From: Clostridiales bacterium
GTDB taxonomy: Bacteria > Bacillota > Clostridia > Oscillospirales > Oscillospiraceae
Reading direction: 5' to 3'
Assembly (NCBI GenBank): GCA_019415645.1
Contig: DXYV01000050.1
Location: forward strand, 1-19,086
Length of the DNA: 19,086 nucleotides
In this document: positions 7,984-14,812 of the stretch, piece by piece
Layout of the letters: every line of letters starts with the position of its first letter
How positions within the stretch are numbered: the stretch's first letter is position 1
Program-made: the position numbers and the translations under genes
The notes under the pieces: generated by a model
What the model saw: only the letters and a program-made list of their open reading frames with translations
Database searches by the model: none
Told to the model about the DNA's origin: nothing

Positions 7984-8013
7984 AAAAAATCGAGACTTCG
8001 GCAGAAGTCTCGA
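7984..8013 (-). terminator. Intrinsic terminator after the two aldo/keto reductases
   Basis: A perfect 10-bp stem (7990-7999 with 8004-8013) closes a 4-nt loop. Read on the minus strand it is followed immediately by a run of six T (ATTTTTTAT). It lies 180 nt past the aldo/keto reductase stop and upstream of the next operon's promoter, so it separates the two transcription units. Confidence 0.88.
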
Positions 8014-8190
8014 AACGTTATCCAGCATATACCTTTCTGTAACAGCTTGGTCTGCCCCTCCGCTGCGGTCCCGGCCCCCAGGCCAGAGCCATGACCCAGG
8101 CCAGGTCAGCCGTGAAATTTTGTGTCGAGCCTGCAGGCGGACAGGGCCTGGCATGGTGTCAGACCCTGCCCGCTGGTTCAAAGGGCACGC

Positions 8191-9051
8191 TTATTCGTGT
8201 AGCTTCAGCTGGTGGAGCATCTGGATAAACTTGGGATCGCTGTGGTTCACGATCTCGCTGTGGCCGATGTCCAGCTTGGCGATCTCCGCCATATCCTCGT
8301 CGCTGAGCTGGAAGTTCCAGATGGCGAGGTTCTGCTCCATGCGGTCCTTGTGGATGGACTTGGGGATGACGGTGACACCCCGCTGCACGTTCCACCGCAG
8401 GGCCACTTGAGCGGCGCTCTTACCATACTTCTGGCCGATTTTGGTCAGGACGGGGTGGGTAAAGATGCCGTGATTGCCCTCGGCAAAGGGGCCCCAGGCC
8501 TCGGGATGGACGCCGTACTCCTTCATGAGGGCCAGGGCGTTCTCCTGCTGGAAGAACGGATGCAGCTCCACCTGGTTGACGGCGGGGGTGACCTCCACGG
8601 TCTCGCAGATGTCGGCCAAAATCTGAGGGTAGCAGTTGCACACGCCGATGGCCCGCAACTTGCCGGCCTGATACGCCTCTTCCATCGCGCGATACGCGCC
8701 GATATAGTCGCCCATGGGCTGGTGGATCAGGTACAGGTCGATATAGTCCAGCCCCAGCTTCTGGAGCGAGGTCTCAATGGCCGCTTTGGCTCCCTCGTAG
8801 CTGGCGTCCTGGACCCACAGCTTGGTGGTGATGAACAGCTCCTCCCGTGGCACGCCGCACTTGGCGATAGCCTTGCCCACGGCCTCTTCGTTCATGTAGG
8901 CCGCCGCGGTGTCGATGAGACGGTAGCCGGCGGCGATGGCATCCAGCACCGCCTGCTCGCAGACCGCGGGATCGGGCACCTGAAACACGCCGAAGCCCTC
9001 CAGAGGCATCTCAATACCGTTGTTCAGCTTGACTGTTTCGATCTTACTCAT
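8191..9051 (-). CDS. Aldo/keto reductase (2,5-diketogluconate-reductase-like)
   Basis: Complete 286-aa cytoplasmic NAD(P)H-dependent carbonyl reductase. The catalytic tetrad is visible: Asp47 and Tyr52 in IDTAAAY, Lys77 in TTKLW, His110 in YLIHQP. The C-terminal cofactor-binding part VIPKSIHKDRMEQN is present, where Lys and Arg usually contact the NADP phosphate. ATG at 9051 is 9 nt from AGGAGG (9061-9066). It follows the paralogue at 9124-9975 by 72 nt with no terminator between, so the pair is probably one transcript ending at the terminator near 7984. Substrate unknown; the family reduces sugars, aldehydes, methylglyoxal and keto acids. Confidence 0.96.
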   Translation of the reverse strand: MSKIETVKLNNGIEMPLEGFGVFQVPDPAVCEQAVLDAIAAGYRLIDTAAAYMNEEAVGKAIAKCGVPREELFITTKLWVQDASYEGAKAAIETSLQKLGLDYIDLYLIHQPMGDYIGAYRAMEEAYQAGKLRAIGVCNCYPQILADICETVEVTPAVNQVELHPFFQQENALALMKEYGVHPEAWGPFAEGNHGIFTHPVLTKIGQKYGKSAAQVALRWNVQRGVTVIPKSIHKDRMEQNLAIWNFQLSDEDMAEIAKLDIGHSEIVNHSDPKFIQMLHQLKLHE

Positions 9052-9123
9052 GATTTCGTTCCTCCTATGATTGATTTTATTATGTTGATGGTGATTGTGA
9101 TGGACTTGTCTGACTCCCGCCTG

Positions 9124-9975
9124 TCAGGAGTGAATTTTCACGCTGTTGAGCTGCCGGGCCGTGCAGAAGCAGCGGTGGTCGATGATCTCGCTGTGGCCGA
9201 TGTCCATGCTGGCGATGCTCTCCATCTCTTTCTCGGTCAGCTCAAAATCAAAGATATCCAGGTTTTCCGCCATCCGCTCCTTGTGAACCGTCTTTGGGAT
9301 GGTCGGAATGCCCCGCTGGAGATGCCAGCGGAGGATGACCTGGGCCGCGGTCTTGCCGTGCCTGCCGGCGATCTTGGCCAGAGTCTTATGATGAAAAATG
9401 TCTTTCTGCGCCTCGGAAAAGGGCCCCCACGCCTGGGGCATCACACCATAGTCCTCCATAACCCGCAGGGCGGTGCTCTGCTGGAAGAACGGGTGGATCT
9501 CAATTTGATTCACCATGGGCTTGAGTTCCTGGTTCATACACAGGTCCACCAGCCGATCCGGAGTAAAATTGCTCACCCCGACAGCCCGAACCGCGCCCTC
9601 CTGATACAGCCGTTCCATGGCCCGCCAGGTGCTGTAATAATCCCCAAAAGGCTGATGAATCAGATACAGGTCAATGTAGTCCAGCCCCAGCTCCTGGAGC
9701 GAGGCTTCAAAAGCTCTCAGGGTACTGTCATATCCGGCGTCCTGGACCCACAGCTTGGTGGTGACGAACCACTCCTTCCGGGGCAGGCCGGAGCTGCGAA
9801 GCGCCTTGCCGATGGCTGTTTCATTTTCATAAGACGCTGCAGTGTCAAACAGTCGATAACCGGTTTCCAGCGCATCCAAAACGCATTGCTCGCACTGTGC
9901 GGCGTCCCGGATCTGGAATGTGCCATAGCCGATCAACGGCAGTTTGATTCCGTTGTAGAGTGTCCTGCTCTGCAT
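9124..9975 (-). CDS. Aldo/keto reductase, paralogue
   Basis: Complete 283-aa NAD(P)H-dependent reductase, paralogous along its length to the gene at 8191-9051. Tetrad: Asp44 and Tyr49 in FDTAASY, Lys74 in TTKLW, His107 in YLIHQP; the end has TIPKTVHKERMAEN. I prefer the ATG at 9975 (GAAGGAAG at about 9984-9991) over an in-frame ATG at 10017, because the protein then aligns with its two paralogues at the N-terminus. The two genes share the C-terminal MDIGHSEI/LDIGHSEI block, showing tandem duplication and divergence. Transcribed away from the LysR gene at 10138, its probable regulator. Confidence 0.95.
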   Translation of the reverse strand: MQSRTLYNGIKLPLIGYGTFQIRDAAQCEQCVLDALETGYRLFDTAASYENETAIGKALRSSGLPRKEWFVTTKLWVQDAGYDSTLRAFEASLQELGLDYIDLYLIHQPFGDYYSTWRAMERLYQEGAVRAVGVSNFTPDRLVDLCMNQELKPMVNQIEIHPFFQQSTALRVMEDYGVMPQAWGPFSEAQKDIFHHKTLAKIAGRHGKTAAQVILRWHLQRGIPTIPKTVHKERMAENLDIFDFELTEKEMESIASMDIGHSEIIDHRCFCTARQLNSVKIHS

Positions 9976-10090
9976 AGCGCCACTTCCTTCATTTGGCTGT
10001 TCGCTTTCGACATGCACATTGTAAGCCGATTTTTACCCAAAGTACAGTGCCGATTCTGCAAGCTGCTATAACTAAATCGCATACTATCTC

Positions 10091-10119
10091 TTGCAATTCC
10101 GCCATTCACCTGGTATCAT
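10091..10119 (+). promoter_or_regulatory. Candidate promoter for the LysR gene at 10138
   Basis: TTGCAA (10091-10096), 17-nt spacer, TATCAT (10114-10119) with an extended TG at 10111-10112: the same hexamers and spacing as the rpsB promoter. The -10 is only 4 nt from the ribosome site AGGAGG (10124-10129), so a start 6-7 nt downstream would clip it. This makes the assignment uncertain. The 162-nt gap to the divergent reductase is also where the LysR protein would bind. Confidence 0.35.
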
Positions 10120-10137
10120 AAAAAGGAGGTGTTTTTC

Positions 10138-10980
10138 ATGTTTGAACTCTATCAGTTGGAGCAGCTGCTGGCTGTGGCAGAGCACGGGACCTTATCCAGT
10201 GCCGCTGAACGGCTGCATATTTCTCAACCAGCCCTCAGCCGCTCCATGCAGCGGTTGGAGGCCGAGCTGCAGGTCACGCTGTTCACACGGCAGAAGAATA
10301 AGATCGAGCTCAACGAAAACGGCCGGATCGCGGTGGACTACGCCCGGAAAATCGTGGAACAGTCTCAGGACATGGTCAGCCGCATTCAGGCCTTTGATCG
10401 GAGCCAGCGCACGATTCTGGTAGGTGCCTGCGCCCCGGCTCCCCTTTGGGAGATTCCGCCTCTTCTGTCTGACCTGTATCCCGACAGGACAATTTCCTCA
10501 GAGATTCGGGAAAACGACGTACTCCTCCAGGGTCTGCGGGACGGTCTTTATCAGCTGATCATCCTGCCGCATCCCCTGGAGGAGCCCGGAATCACCTGTG
10601 TGAAATACGGGGAGGAGCATTTGTTTTTTTCTCTGCCGCCGGCCCATCCCCTGTCCGGCAGTAAGGCGTTATATATGAAAGACCTCAACGGTGAGACCAT
10701 GCTTTTGCGGAACCACCTCGGGTTCTGGCGCGATGTTACCGATCAAAAAATGCCGGATACCCGTTTTCTGGAGCAGGAGGATGTTGCGTTCGATGAACTG
10801 GTAAGGTCCTCCGCTCTGCCGAGCTTTGCAACGGATGTGGTTCTTCGCCGGGAAGGAAATCCTGTGAACCGGGTTCATATTCCGATTTTGGATGAAGAAG
10901 CGAACGTAACCTACTATTGCTTGTATAGACCATCTGAGCACAGCGAACTGAACAGCTTTATCCGAATCATAGAATCGTAA
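10138..10980 (+). CDS. LysR-family transcriptional regulator
   Basis: Complete 280-aa LysR-type regulator. Winged helix-turn-helix at residues 1-60 (MFELYQLEQLLAVAEHGTLS, then ISQPALSRSMQRLEAEL). Linker helix about 62-85, effector-binding domain about 90-280 beginning TILVGACAPAPLWEIPPLL. ATG at 10138 has AGGAGG 8 nt upstream; the GTG at 10129 overlaps the ribosome site and is not the start. Divergent from the tandem aldo/keto reductases. The truncated LysR at 11696-12454 is a close paralogue: both share the pattern FDRSxRTxxxGAC and a final domain with TYY and an acidic/aromatic tail. Confidence 0.95.
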   Translation: MFELYQLEQLLAVAEHGTLSSAAERLHISQPALSRSMQRLEAELQVTLFTRQKNKIELNENGRIAVDYARKIVEQSQDMVSRIQAFDRSQRTILVGACAPAPLWEIPPLLSDLYPDRTISSEIRENDVLLQGLRDGLYQLIILPHPLEEPGITCVKYGEEHLFFSLPPAHPLSGSKALYMKDLNGETMLLRNHLGFWRDVTDQKMPDTRFLEQEDVAFDELVRSSALPSFATDVVLRREGNPVNRVHIPILDEEANVTYYCLYRPSEHSELNSFIRIIES

Positions 10981-11463
10981 TTTTGACCATGCCAGAAGGG
11001 CTTAGGTACTATTCTCAGGCCGCGGCAGCTTACCACGATCCATGTGGCCTGTGATCAGCTTATCTTCCTTAGCGAGAGCACACGTGAAAATCACTGGATT
11101 CTAAGCAAACTGAAGCGTACCTTCCTACTTCAAGGGCAATATCTCGGGATCAGAAGAGCCGTATGCCATCTTCCAGATGGCATACGGCTCTTCAATACGT
11201 CCATAATTTGCGTTGTTGATGTACGTCAGGATTGCAGCTTGCCAAGACTGGAGAATAGTGGGCGTGGCCGGCCATCCCTCGGAAAATAAAAATCTGTCCG
11301 ATGCGCGCTGCGGATGCCGCTGACGTCGCTCTCTCTGGCGGCGTTCTTCCCGATCTAGCTCTCATAGCCCCGGCGCTTCCGATTCGGAAACACGATGTCC
11401 TTCCGGGTATCCTTCAAAGATCCGTTTTTTTCGGTCTGGCGCCGCGCCAAACATTATCACCCG
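10981..11463. other. Gene-poor gap of 483 nt
   Basis: Between the LysR stop and the broken dehydrogenase. Contains the 19-bp hairpin described separately. Short open frames on both strands give no recognisable protein and no convincing ribosome sites. Together with the deletion scar next to it, this looks like decayed sequence. Confidence 0.5.
11153..11193. other. Perfect 19-bp hairpin without a T-tract
   Basis: Arms 11153-11171 and 11175-11193 are exactly complementary around a TCC loop. Neither strand has a run of T after it, so it is not a standard intrinsic terminator. It lies 170 nt after the LysR stop. It could be a Rho-independent terminator of unusual type, an mRNA-stabilising structure or the relic of a small palindromic element. 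Confidence 0.6.
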
Positions 11464-11700
11464 TTAGGCTTCCCGGCTGGGCCGTACCACCAAATCTGAA
11501 ACATTTATCTGGTCTGGCTGAGAAATAACATACAGCACAGCGTTGGCGATCACATCCGGAGTAAGGCCCGCCTCGGCATAAAATTTTTCCACCAGGGCCT
11601 TGGTCTCCGAGGGCGCAATGGTGTGAAGCAATTCGGTCTTGACCGCGCCCGGGTAGATCGTGGTGGTACGAATGTTGCTCCCCTCTGCCACTGCCTCCAT
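11464..11700 (-). pseudogene. Short-chain dehydrogenase/reductase, C-terminal remnant
   Basis: Only the last 78 residues remain, from EGSNIRTTTIYPGAVKTELL to NVSDLVVRPSREA and a TAA stop. IYPGAVKTEL is the SDR segment after the catalytic Tyr-Lys helix, and the end (VLYVISQPDQINVSDLVVRP) is the typical YdfG-like SDR C-terminus. The Rossmann GxxxGxG nucleotide-binding motif, catalytic Ser, Tyr and Lys and the start codon are gone. The homology stops at about 11700, exactly where LysR sequence of the opposite strand begins. The frame stays open to 11901 but that part is antisense to LysR and has no SDR character. Non-functional. Confidence 0.85.
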
Positions 11701-12454
11701 GCAGAAGCTGGAATCCCTTCTGGGCGTTCCACTCTTCGACCGTTCCAACAGCAGGATCGCGCTGAACGAGACCGGGGAGGTGGCCGTGCAGTATGCGCAG
11801 AAGGTTCTCAATGCGGACCGGGAACTGGCGGAGCGGACCATCGCCTTTGACCGGAGCCGGCGCACCCTGGTTCTGGGTGCCTGCGTCTCGCTGCCCCTCA
11901 ACCTGATTCTCCCGGTGCTTCAGGAGCGGTTCCGCGGCATGGCGCTTACGTCGGAGATTGCCCGCGACGACCGGCTCCTGTCCGGCCTACAAAATCGCAC
12001 TTACCAACTGGTCCTTCTCCATGAAGTCCCATCCGCGCCGGACCTGTTCGTCCAGCCGTTCCTGGATGAGCGCCTGTGTATCACGATTCCGGCGAATCAT
12101 CCGCTGGCGGGCCGGACGGAGGTCTCCTTCCGTGAGCTGGACGGCATGAGTATCCTAGCCCACCGGAACGCTGCTTTTTGGGTGGAAATCTGCCGGCAAA
12201 ACCTGCCTCACAGCACGTTGCTGGCTCAAGACAATCTGGAGATTCTGCATGAACTGGTGGATTCCTCGACGCTGCCCGCCTTCAGTTCTGACCGGGCCGT
12301 GGAGCGCGGCTGCGTCTCGGACGGACGGGTCACCATCCCGATTCGCGATCCGGCCGCTTATGCCACTTACTACCTCGCCTGCCTCCACACTGAAAAAACA
12401 AGGTTTCGTCCCGTGTTCGACGACATCAATTCCGCCGTCTATCTGACGCACTGA
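11696..12454 (+). pseudogene. LysR-family regulator lacking its DNA-binding domain
   Basis: Recognisable LysR sequence starts at SMQKLESLLGVPLFDR, which aligns to residues about 36 onward of the LysR at 10138 (SMQRLEAELQVTLFTR). The linker helix and the whole effector domain (TLVLGACVSLPLNLILPVLQ to the TGA at 12454) are intact with no internal stop. The helix-turn-helix and ribosome site are missing, replaced by SDR sequence of the opposite strand. A GTG at 11660 opens the frame but would give a protein that cannot bind DNA. The intact effector domain suggests a recent deletion. Confidence 0.85.
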
Positions 12455-12502
12455 GAGGCTGTCCCCTCCCTGCCGCGCCGCATATCCGCAGAATAAACAG
12501 CC
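12455..12502. other. Short spacer before the tsf-tail repeat array
   Basis: Unique sequence between the broken LysR stop and the first repeat copy. I see no gene or regulatory site in it. Confidence 0.4.
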
Positions 12503-12527
12503 GCAAGAGAACTTCGCGCATACAAAA

Positions 12528-12552
12528 GGGCCGGACATGAAATGTCCGGCCC
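12528..12552 (-). terminator. Displaced tsf-type terminator, copy 1
   Basis: An 11-bp perfect stem GGGCCGGACAT/ATGTCCGGCCC with a 3-nt loop, followed on the minus strand by TTTTG, the best T-tract of the three copies. It may be the original tsf terminator, pushed 488 nt away. It could also end plus-strand transcripts from the broken LysR gene. Confidence 0.65.
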
Positions 12553-12610
12553 TCAATCATCGTTCGCTGCTTACTTGCCCAGCTGCTTGGCGATCTCCTC
12601 CGCGAAGTTC

Positions 12611-12746
12611 CTCCCCCGTCGGCTCCGCCGTCCGGGGACCCCGTTTTTTCTTTTGCTCGGGCAAACTGAATTTGCCCTTCGCCAAGGTTTTGCCTGCGGC
12701 AAAACACTTGTTCCGCGCCACTCGGCGCGCCCCGCCTCCGGCGGGT
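12611..12746. repeat. Hairpin-rich core element, copy 1
   Basis: Four consecutive perfect hairpins: GGGCAAA/TTTGCCC (12659-12677), GTTTTGCC/GGCAAAAC (12687-12705), CGCGCC/GGCGCG (12714-12729), CCCGCC/GGCGGG (12731-12745). The core is bounded by imperfect inverted ends, GCGAAGTTCCTCC on the left and GGAGAACTTCGC on the right, like a small non-coding mobile element. Copy 2 at 12855-12990 differs at two positions near its left edge. Confidence 0.75.
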
Positions 12747-12771
12747 GCAGGAGAACTTCGCACATGTGAAA

Positions 12772-12796
12772 GGGCCGGACATTCCATGTCCGGCCC
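12772..12796 (-). terminator. Displaced tsf-type terminator, copy 2
   Basis: The same 11-bp stem as the copy at 13016, with a TCC loop on the plus strand and only three T after it on the minus strand. Confidence 0.6.
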
Positions 12797-13015
12797 TTCA
12801 TCATAGTCTGCTGTTTACTTGCCCAGCTGCTTGGCAATCTCCTCCGCGAAGTTCCTCCCCCGTCGGCTCTGCCGCCCGGGGACCCCGTTTTTTCTTTTGC
12901 TCGGGCAAACTGAATTTGCCCTTCGCCAAGGTTTTGCCTGCGGCAAAACACTTGTTCCGCGCCACTCGGCGCGCCCCGCCTCCGGCGGGTGCAGGAGAAC
13001 TTCGCACATGTGAAA

Positions 13016-13040
13016 GGGCCGGACATTCCATGTCCGGCCC
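13016..13040 (-). terminator. Terminator directly after tsf
   Basis: An 11-bp perfect GC-rich stem begins 18 nt past the tsf TAA. The T-tract is short (CCCTTTCAC), so termination may be incomplete; the two repeat copies downstream could act as back-ups. Confidence 0.75.
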
Positions 13041-13058
13041 TTCATCATAGTCTGCTGT

Positions 13059-13973
13059 TTACTTGCCCAGCTGCTTGGCAATCTCCTCGGCGAAGTTCTC
13101 CTGCTTCTTCTCGATGCCCTCGCCCTTCTCGAAACGGACGGCGGCCTTCAGGCTGATGGTCCCGCCCAGAGACTTGGCAACAGAAGCCATATACTGCTCC
13201 ACGCTCATGGAGTTGTCCTTCACAAACTCCTGCTGCAGCAGGCAGTTCTCCTTGTAGAACTTGCCCAGCTTACCGGCCACGATGCCCTCCTTGACCTTCT
13301 CGGGCTTGGAAGCCATCTTGGGATCGTTCTCCATCTGGACCAGCAGAATCTTCTTCTCCTCGTCCAGGGTCGCCTGATCCACCTCACCCTTATCCAGGAA
13401 GCGGGGATTCAGCGCGGCGATCTGCATGGCCATATCCTTGCCCACCTCGTTGACCTGCTCCGCGGTCAGGTTCGTGTCCAGGTTGACCAGCACGCCGATC
13501 TTGCCGCCGGCATGGTTGTAGGGCACGGAAATCCCGTCGGTATAGAAGGCAAAGCGGCGGATCTTGATATTCTCGCCGATTACCAGCACCATCTCCTGCT
13601 GCTCCTCCAGCACGGTGCGGCCGTTGCCGAAGTCCTTGGTCATCAGCTCGTCCAGATCAGCGGGCTTCTCCTTGGCCACCACGGCGGCCACACCCTTGAC
13701 GAAGTTGACAAACTTCTCATTCTTGCCCACGAAGTCGGTCTCAGCGTTGACCTCGACCACGACGCCCACACCGTCGATCACAGCGGCATAAGCCATACCC
13801 TCGGCGGCAATGCGGCCGGCCTTCTTCTGAGAAGCGGCCAGGCCCTTCTCGCGCAGGATCTCAACGGCCTTGTCCATGTCGCCGTTGGCCTCAGTCAGGG
13901 CCTTCTTACAATCCATCATGCCTACGCCGGTCATCTCGCGCAGAGCCTGTACGTCCTTTGCAGTAACTGCCAT
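13059..13973 (-). CDS. tsf: Elongation factor Ts
   Basis: Cytoplasmic nucleotide-exchange factor that releases GDP from EF-Tu. 304 aa. N-terminal UBA-like domain VQALREMTGVGMMDCKKALT (about 8-27), then the EF-Tu-contacting TDFV motif in NAETDFVGKNEKF, then the core dimerisation subdomains and the C-terminal EQYMASVAKSLGG region. ATG at 13973 is 9 nt from GGAGG (13983-13987); the frame stays open to 14048 through the intergenic hairpin and is not translated there. Second gene of the rpsB-tsf operon. The last 12 codons, stop and terminator are duplicated twice downstream. Confidence 0.98.
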   Translation of the reverse strand: MAVTAKDVQALREMTGVGMMDCKKALTEANGDMDKAVEILREKGLAASQKKAGRIAAEGMAYAAVIDGVGVVVEVNAETDFVGKNEKFVNFVKGVAAVVAKEKPADLDELMTKDFGNGRTVLEEQQEMVLVIGENIKIRRFAFYTDGISVPYNHAGGKIGVLVNLDTNLTAEQVNEVGKDMAMQIAALNPRFLDKGEVDQATLDEEKKILLVQMENDPKMASKPEKVKEGIVAGKLGKFYKENCLLQQEFVKDNSMSVEQYMASVAKSLGGTISLKAAVRFEKGEGIEKKQENFAEEIAKQLGK

Positions 13974-14001
13974 AATGTGCAACCTCCAACAATTTTGTTT
14001 G

Positions 14002-14039
14002 AAAAAGGCGTCCGCCACGCGCACGGGCGGGCGCCTTTT
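14002..14039 (-). terminator. Hairpin with T-tract between rpsB and tsf (attenuator)
   Basis: GGCGTCCGCC (14007-14016) faces GGCGGGCGCC (14026-14035) with one central mismatch, extended by A/T pairs on both sides. On the minus strand the stem is followed by TTTTT. It lies wholly in the 104-nt gap, 29 nt before the tsf ATG. It probably causes partial termination and sets tsf expression below rpsB. Confidence 0.7.
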
Positions 14040-14077
14040 CCGATACATCTCAACTCAAAAATGGGTCTTTGCCGGGA

Positions 14078-14812
14078 TTACTCCGCCACGACGGGCTCTT
14101 CCTCGGTCTTCTCCGCCTCGGGGGCGTCCTGGCCCTGCTTGCCCTCCTGGACCGCGTTGGCCATCACGCCGGAAATCAGCTTGATGGCACGGATAGCATC
14201 GTCGTTGCCGGGGATGACATAGTCGATCTCATCGGGATCGCAGTTGGTGTCCACGATGGCCACGATGGGGATGTTCAGCTTGCGGGCTTCGTTGATGGCG
14301 TTGCGCTCCTTGCGGGGGTCCACCACGAACAGAGCGCCGGGCAGCTTCTTCATCTCGACCACGCCGCCCAGGTACTTCTCCAGCTTGGCGATCTCGCCCA
14401 GGTGCTTCATGACTTCCTTCTTGGGCAGCATGTCGAAGGTGCCGTCCTCCTGCATCTTCTTCAGCTGGTTCAGACGGTCCACGCGGCCGCGCATGGTCTT
14501 AAAGTTGGTCAGCATGCCGCCCAGCCAGCGGGCGTTCACATAGAACATGCCGCAGCGGGTCGCCTCGTCGCGGATGGCGTCCTGGGCCTGCTTCTTGGTG
14601 CCCACGAACAGCAGGCTCTGGCCGTTCTCGGAGAGGGTGCGGACGAAGTTATAGGCCTCCTCCAGCTTCTTCACCGTCTTCTGCAGATCAATGATATAGA
14701 TACCATTGCGCTCGGTGTAGATATAGGTGGCCATTTTGGGGTTCCAGCGGCGGGTCTGGTGACCGAAGTGCACGCCGGCCTCCAGAAGCTGCTTCATCGA
14801 TACAACTGCCAT
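14078..14812 (-). CDS. rpsB: 30S ribosomal protein S2
   Basis: Structural protein of the small ribosomal subunit. 244 aa. Family signatures are present: MKQLLEAGVHFGHQTRRWNP at the N-terminus, YIIDLQKTVKKLEEAY, the RWLGGMLTNFKTM block and IPIVAIVDTNCDPDEIDYVIPGNDDA. An acidic tail of about 25 residues (EGKQGQDAPEAEKTEEEPVV) extends beyond the conserved core, as is common. ATG at 14812 has AGGAGG (14823-14828) 10 nt upstream. First gene of the rpsB-tsf operon, with its own strong promoter about 110 nt upstream. Confidence 0.99.
   Translation of the reverse strand: MAVVSMKQLLEAGVHFGHQTRRWNPKMATYIYTERNGIYIIDLQKTVKKLEEAYNFVRTLSENGQSLLFVGTKKQAQDAIRDEATRCGMFYVNARWLGGMLTNFKTMRGRVDRLNQLKKMQEDGTFDMLPKKEVMKHLGEIAKLEKYLGGVVEMKKLPGALFVVDPRKERNAINEARKLNIPIVAIVDTNCDPDEIDYVIPGNDDAIRAIKLISGVMANAVQEGKQGQDAPEAEKTEEEPVVAE

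Larger units (their letters stand above)
7718..8190. other. Non-coding gap of 473 nt
   Basis: Between the FMN reductase start and the end of the first complete aldo/keto reductase. Holds the TATAAT, the 16-bp palindrome and an intrinsic terminator. Next to the reductase gene, two 8-nt arms (8138-8145 and 8163-8170, GGACAGGG against CCCTGCCC, one G-U type mismatch) can form a stem but without a T-tract. Open frames spanning this gap have no ribosome sites and no recognisable protein sequence. Confidence 0.6.
12503..13098. repeat. Tandem 244-bp repeats that copy the 3' end of tsf
   Basis: The period is exactly 244: the GGGCCGGACAT arm starts at 12528, 12772 and 13016. Each unit has two parts. 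The module (12503-12610, 12747-12854, 12991-13098) holds an inverted GAGAACTTCGC, the terminator hairpin, the tsf stop codon and the last codons for NFAEEIAKQLGK. The core (about 12611-12746 and 12855-12990) is hairpin-rich. 12632-12844 is identical to 12876-13088. The rightmost module is the real end of tsf; the other two are displaced copies whose coding part differs only synonymously (Ala GCC/GCG, Ile ATT/ATC). The leftmost module is the most diverged. Long open frames through the array are artefacts of the repeated tail. Confidence 0.9.

Noticed and set aside
7699..8181. 160-codon minus-strand frame in the gap before the FMN reductase
   Set aside because: It runs through an intrinsic terminator and the promoter region, has no ribosome site and no recognisable domain.
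8212..10071. 619-codon open frame on the plus strand across both aldo/keto reductases
   Set aside because: It is antisense to two clear paralogous reductases, and its two halves resemble each other only because the real genes do. GC-rich codon use keeps the opposite frame open; there is no ribosome site and no known domain.
11044..11528. Two plus-strand frames of 81 and 75 codons in the gene-poor gap
   Set aside because: No ribosome sites or recognisable sequence, and one crosses the 19-bp hairpin. Possibly decayed DNA but not supportable as genes.
12426..13081. Several overlapping small proteins in the repeat array, some ending in NFAEEIAKQLGK
   Set aside because: They are translations of the hairpin core joined to the copied tsf tail, with no ribosome sites. 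The tail matches because the DNA is copied, not because a separate protein exists.
12503..13098. CRISPR array
   Set aside because: The period is regular, but the repeated unit is about 244 bp and nearly the whole unit is conserved. There are no short repeats with variable spacers and no cas genes.
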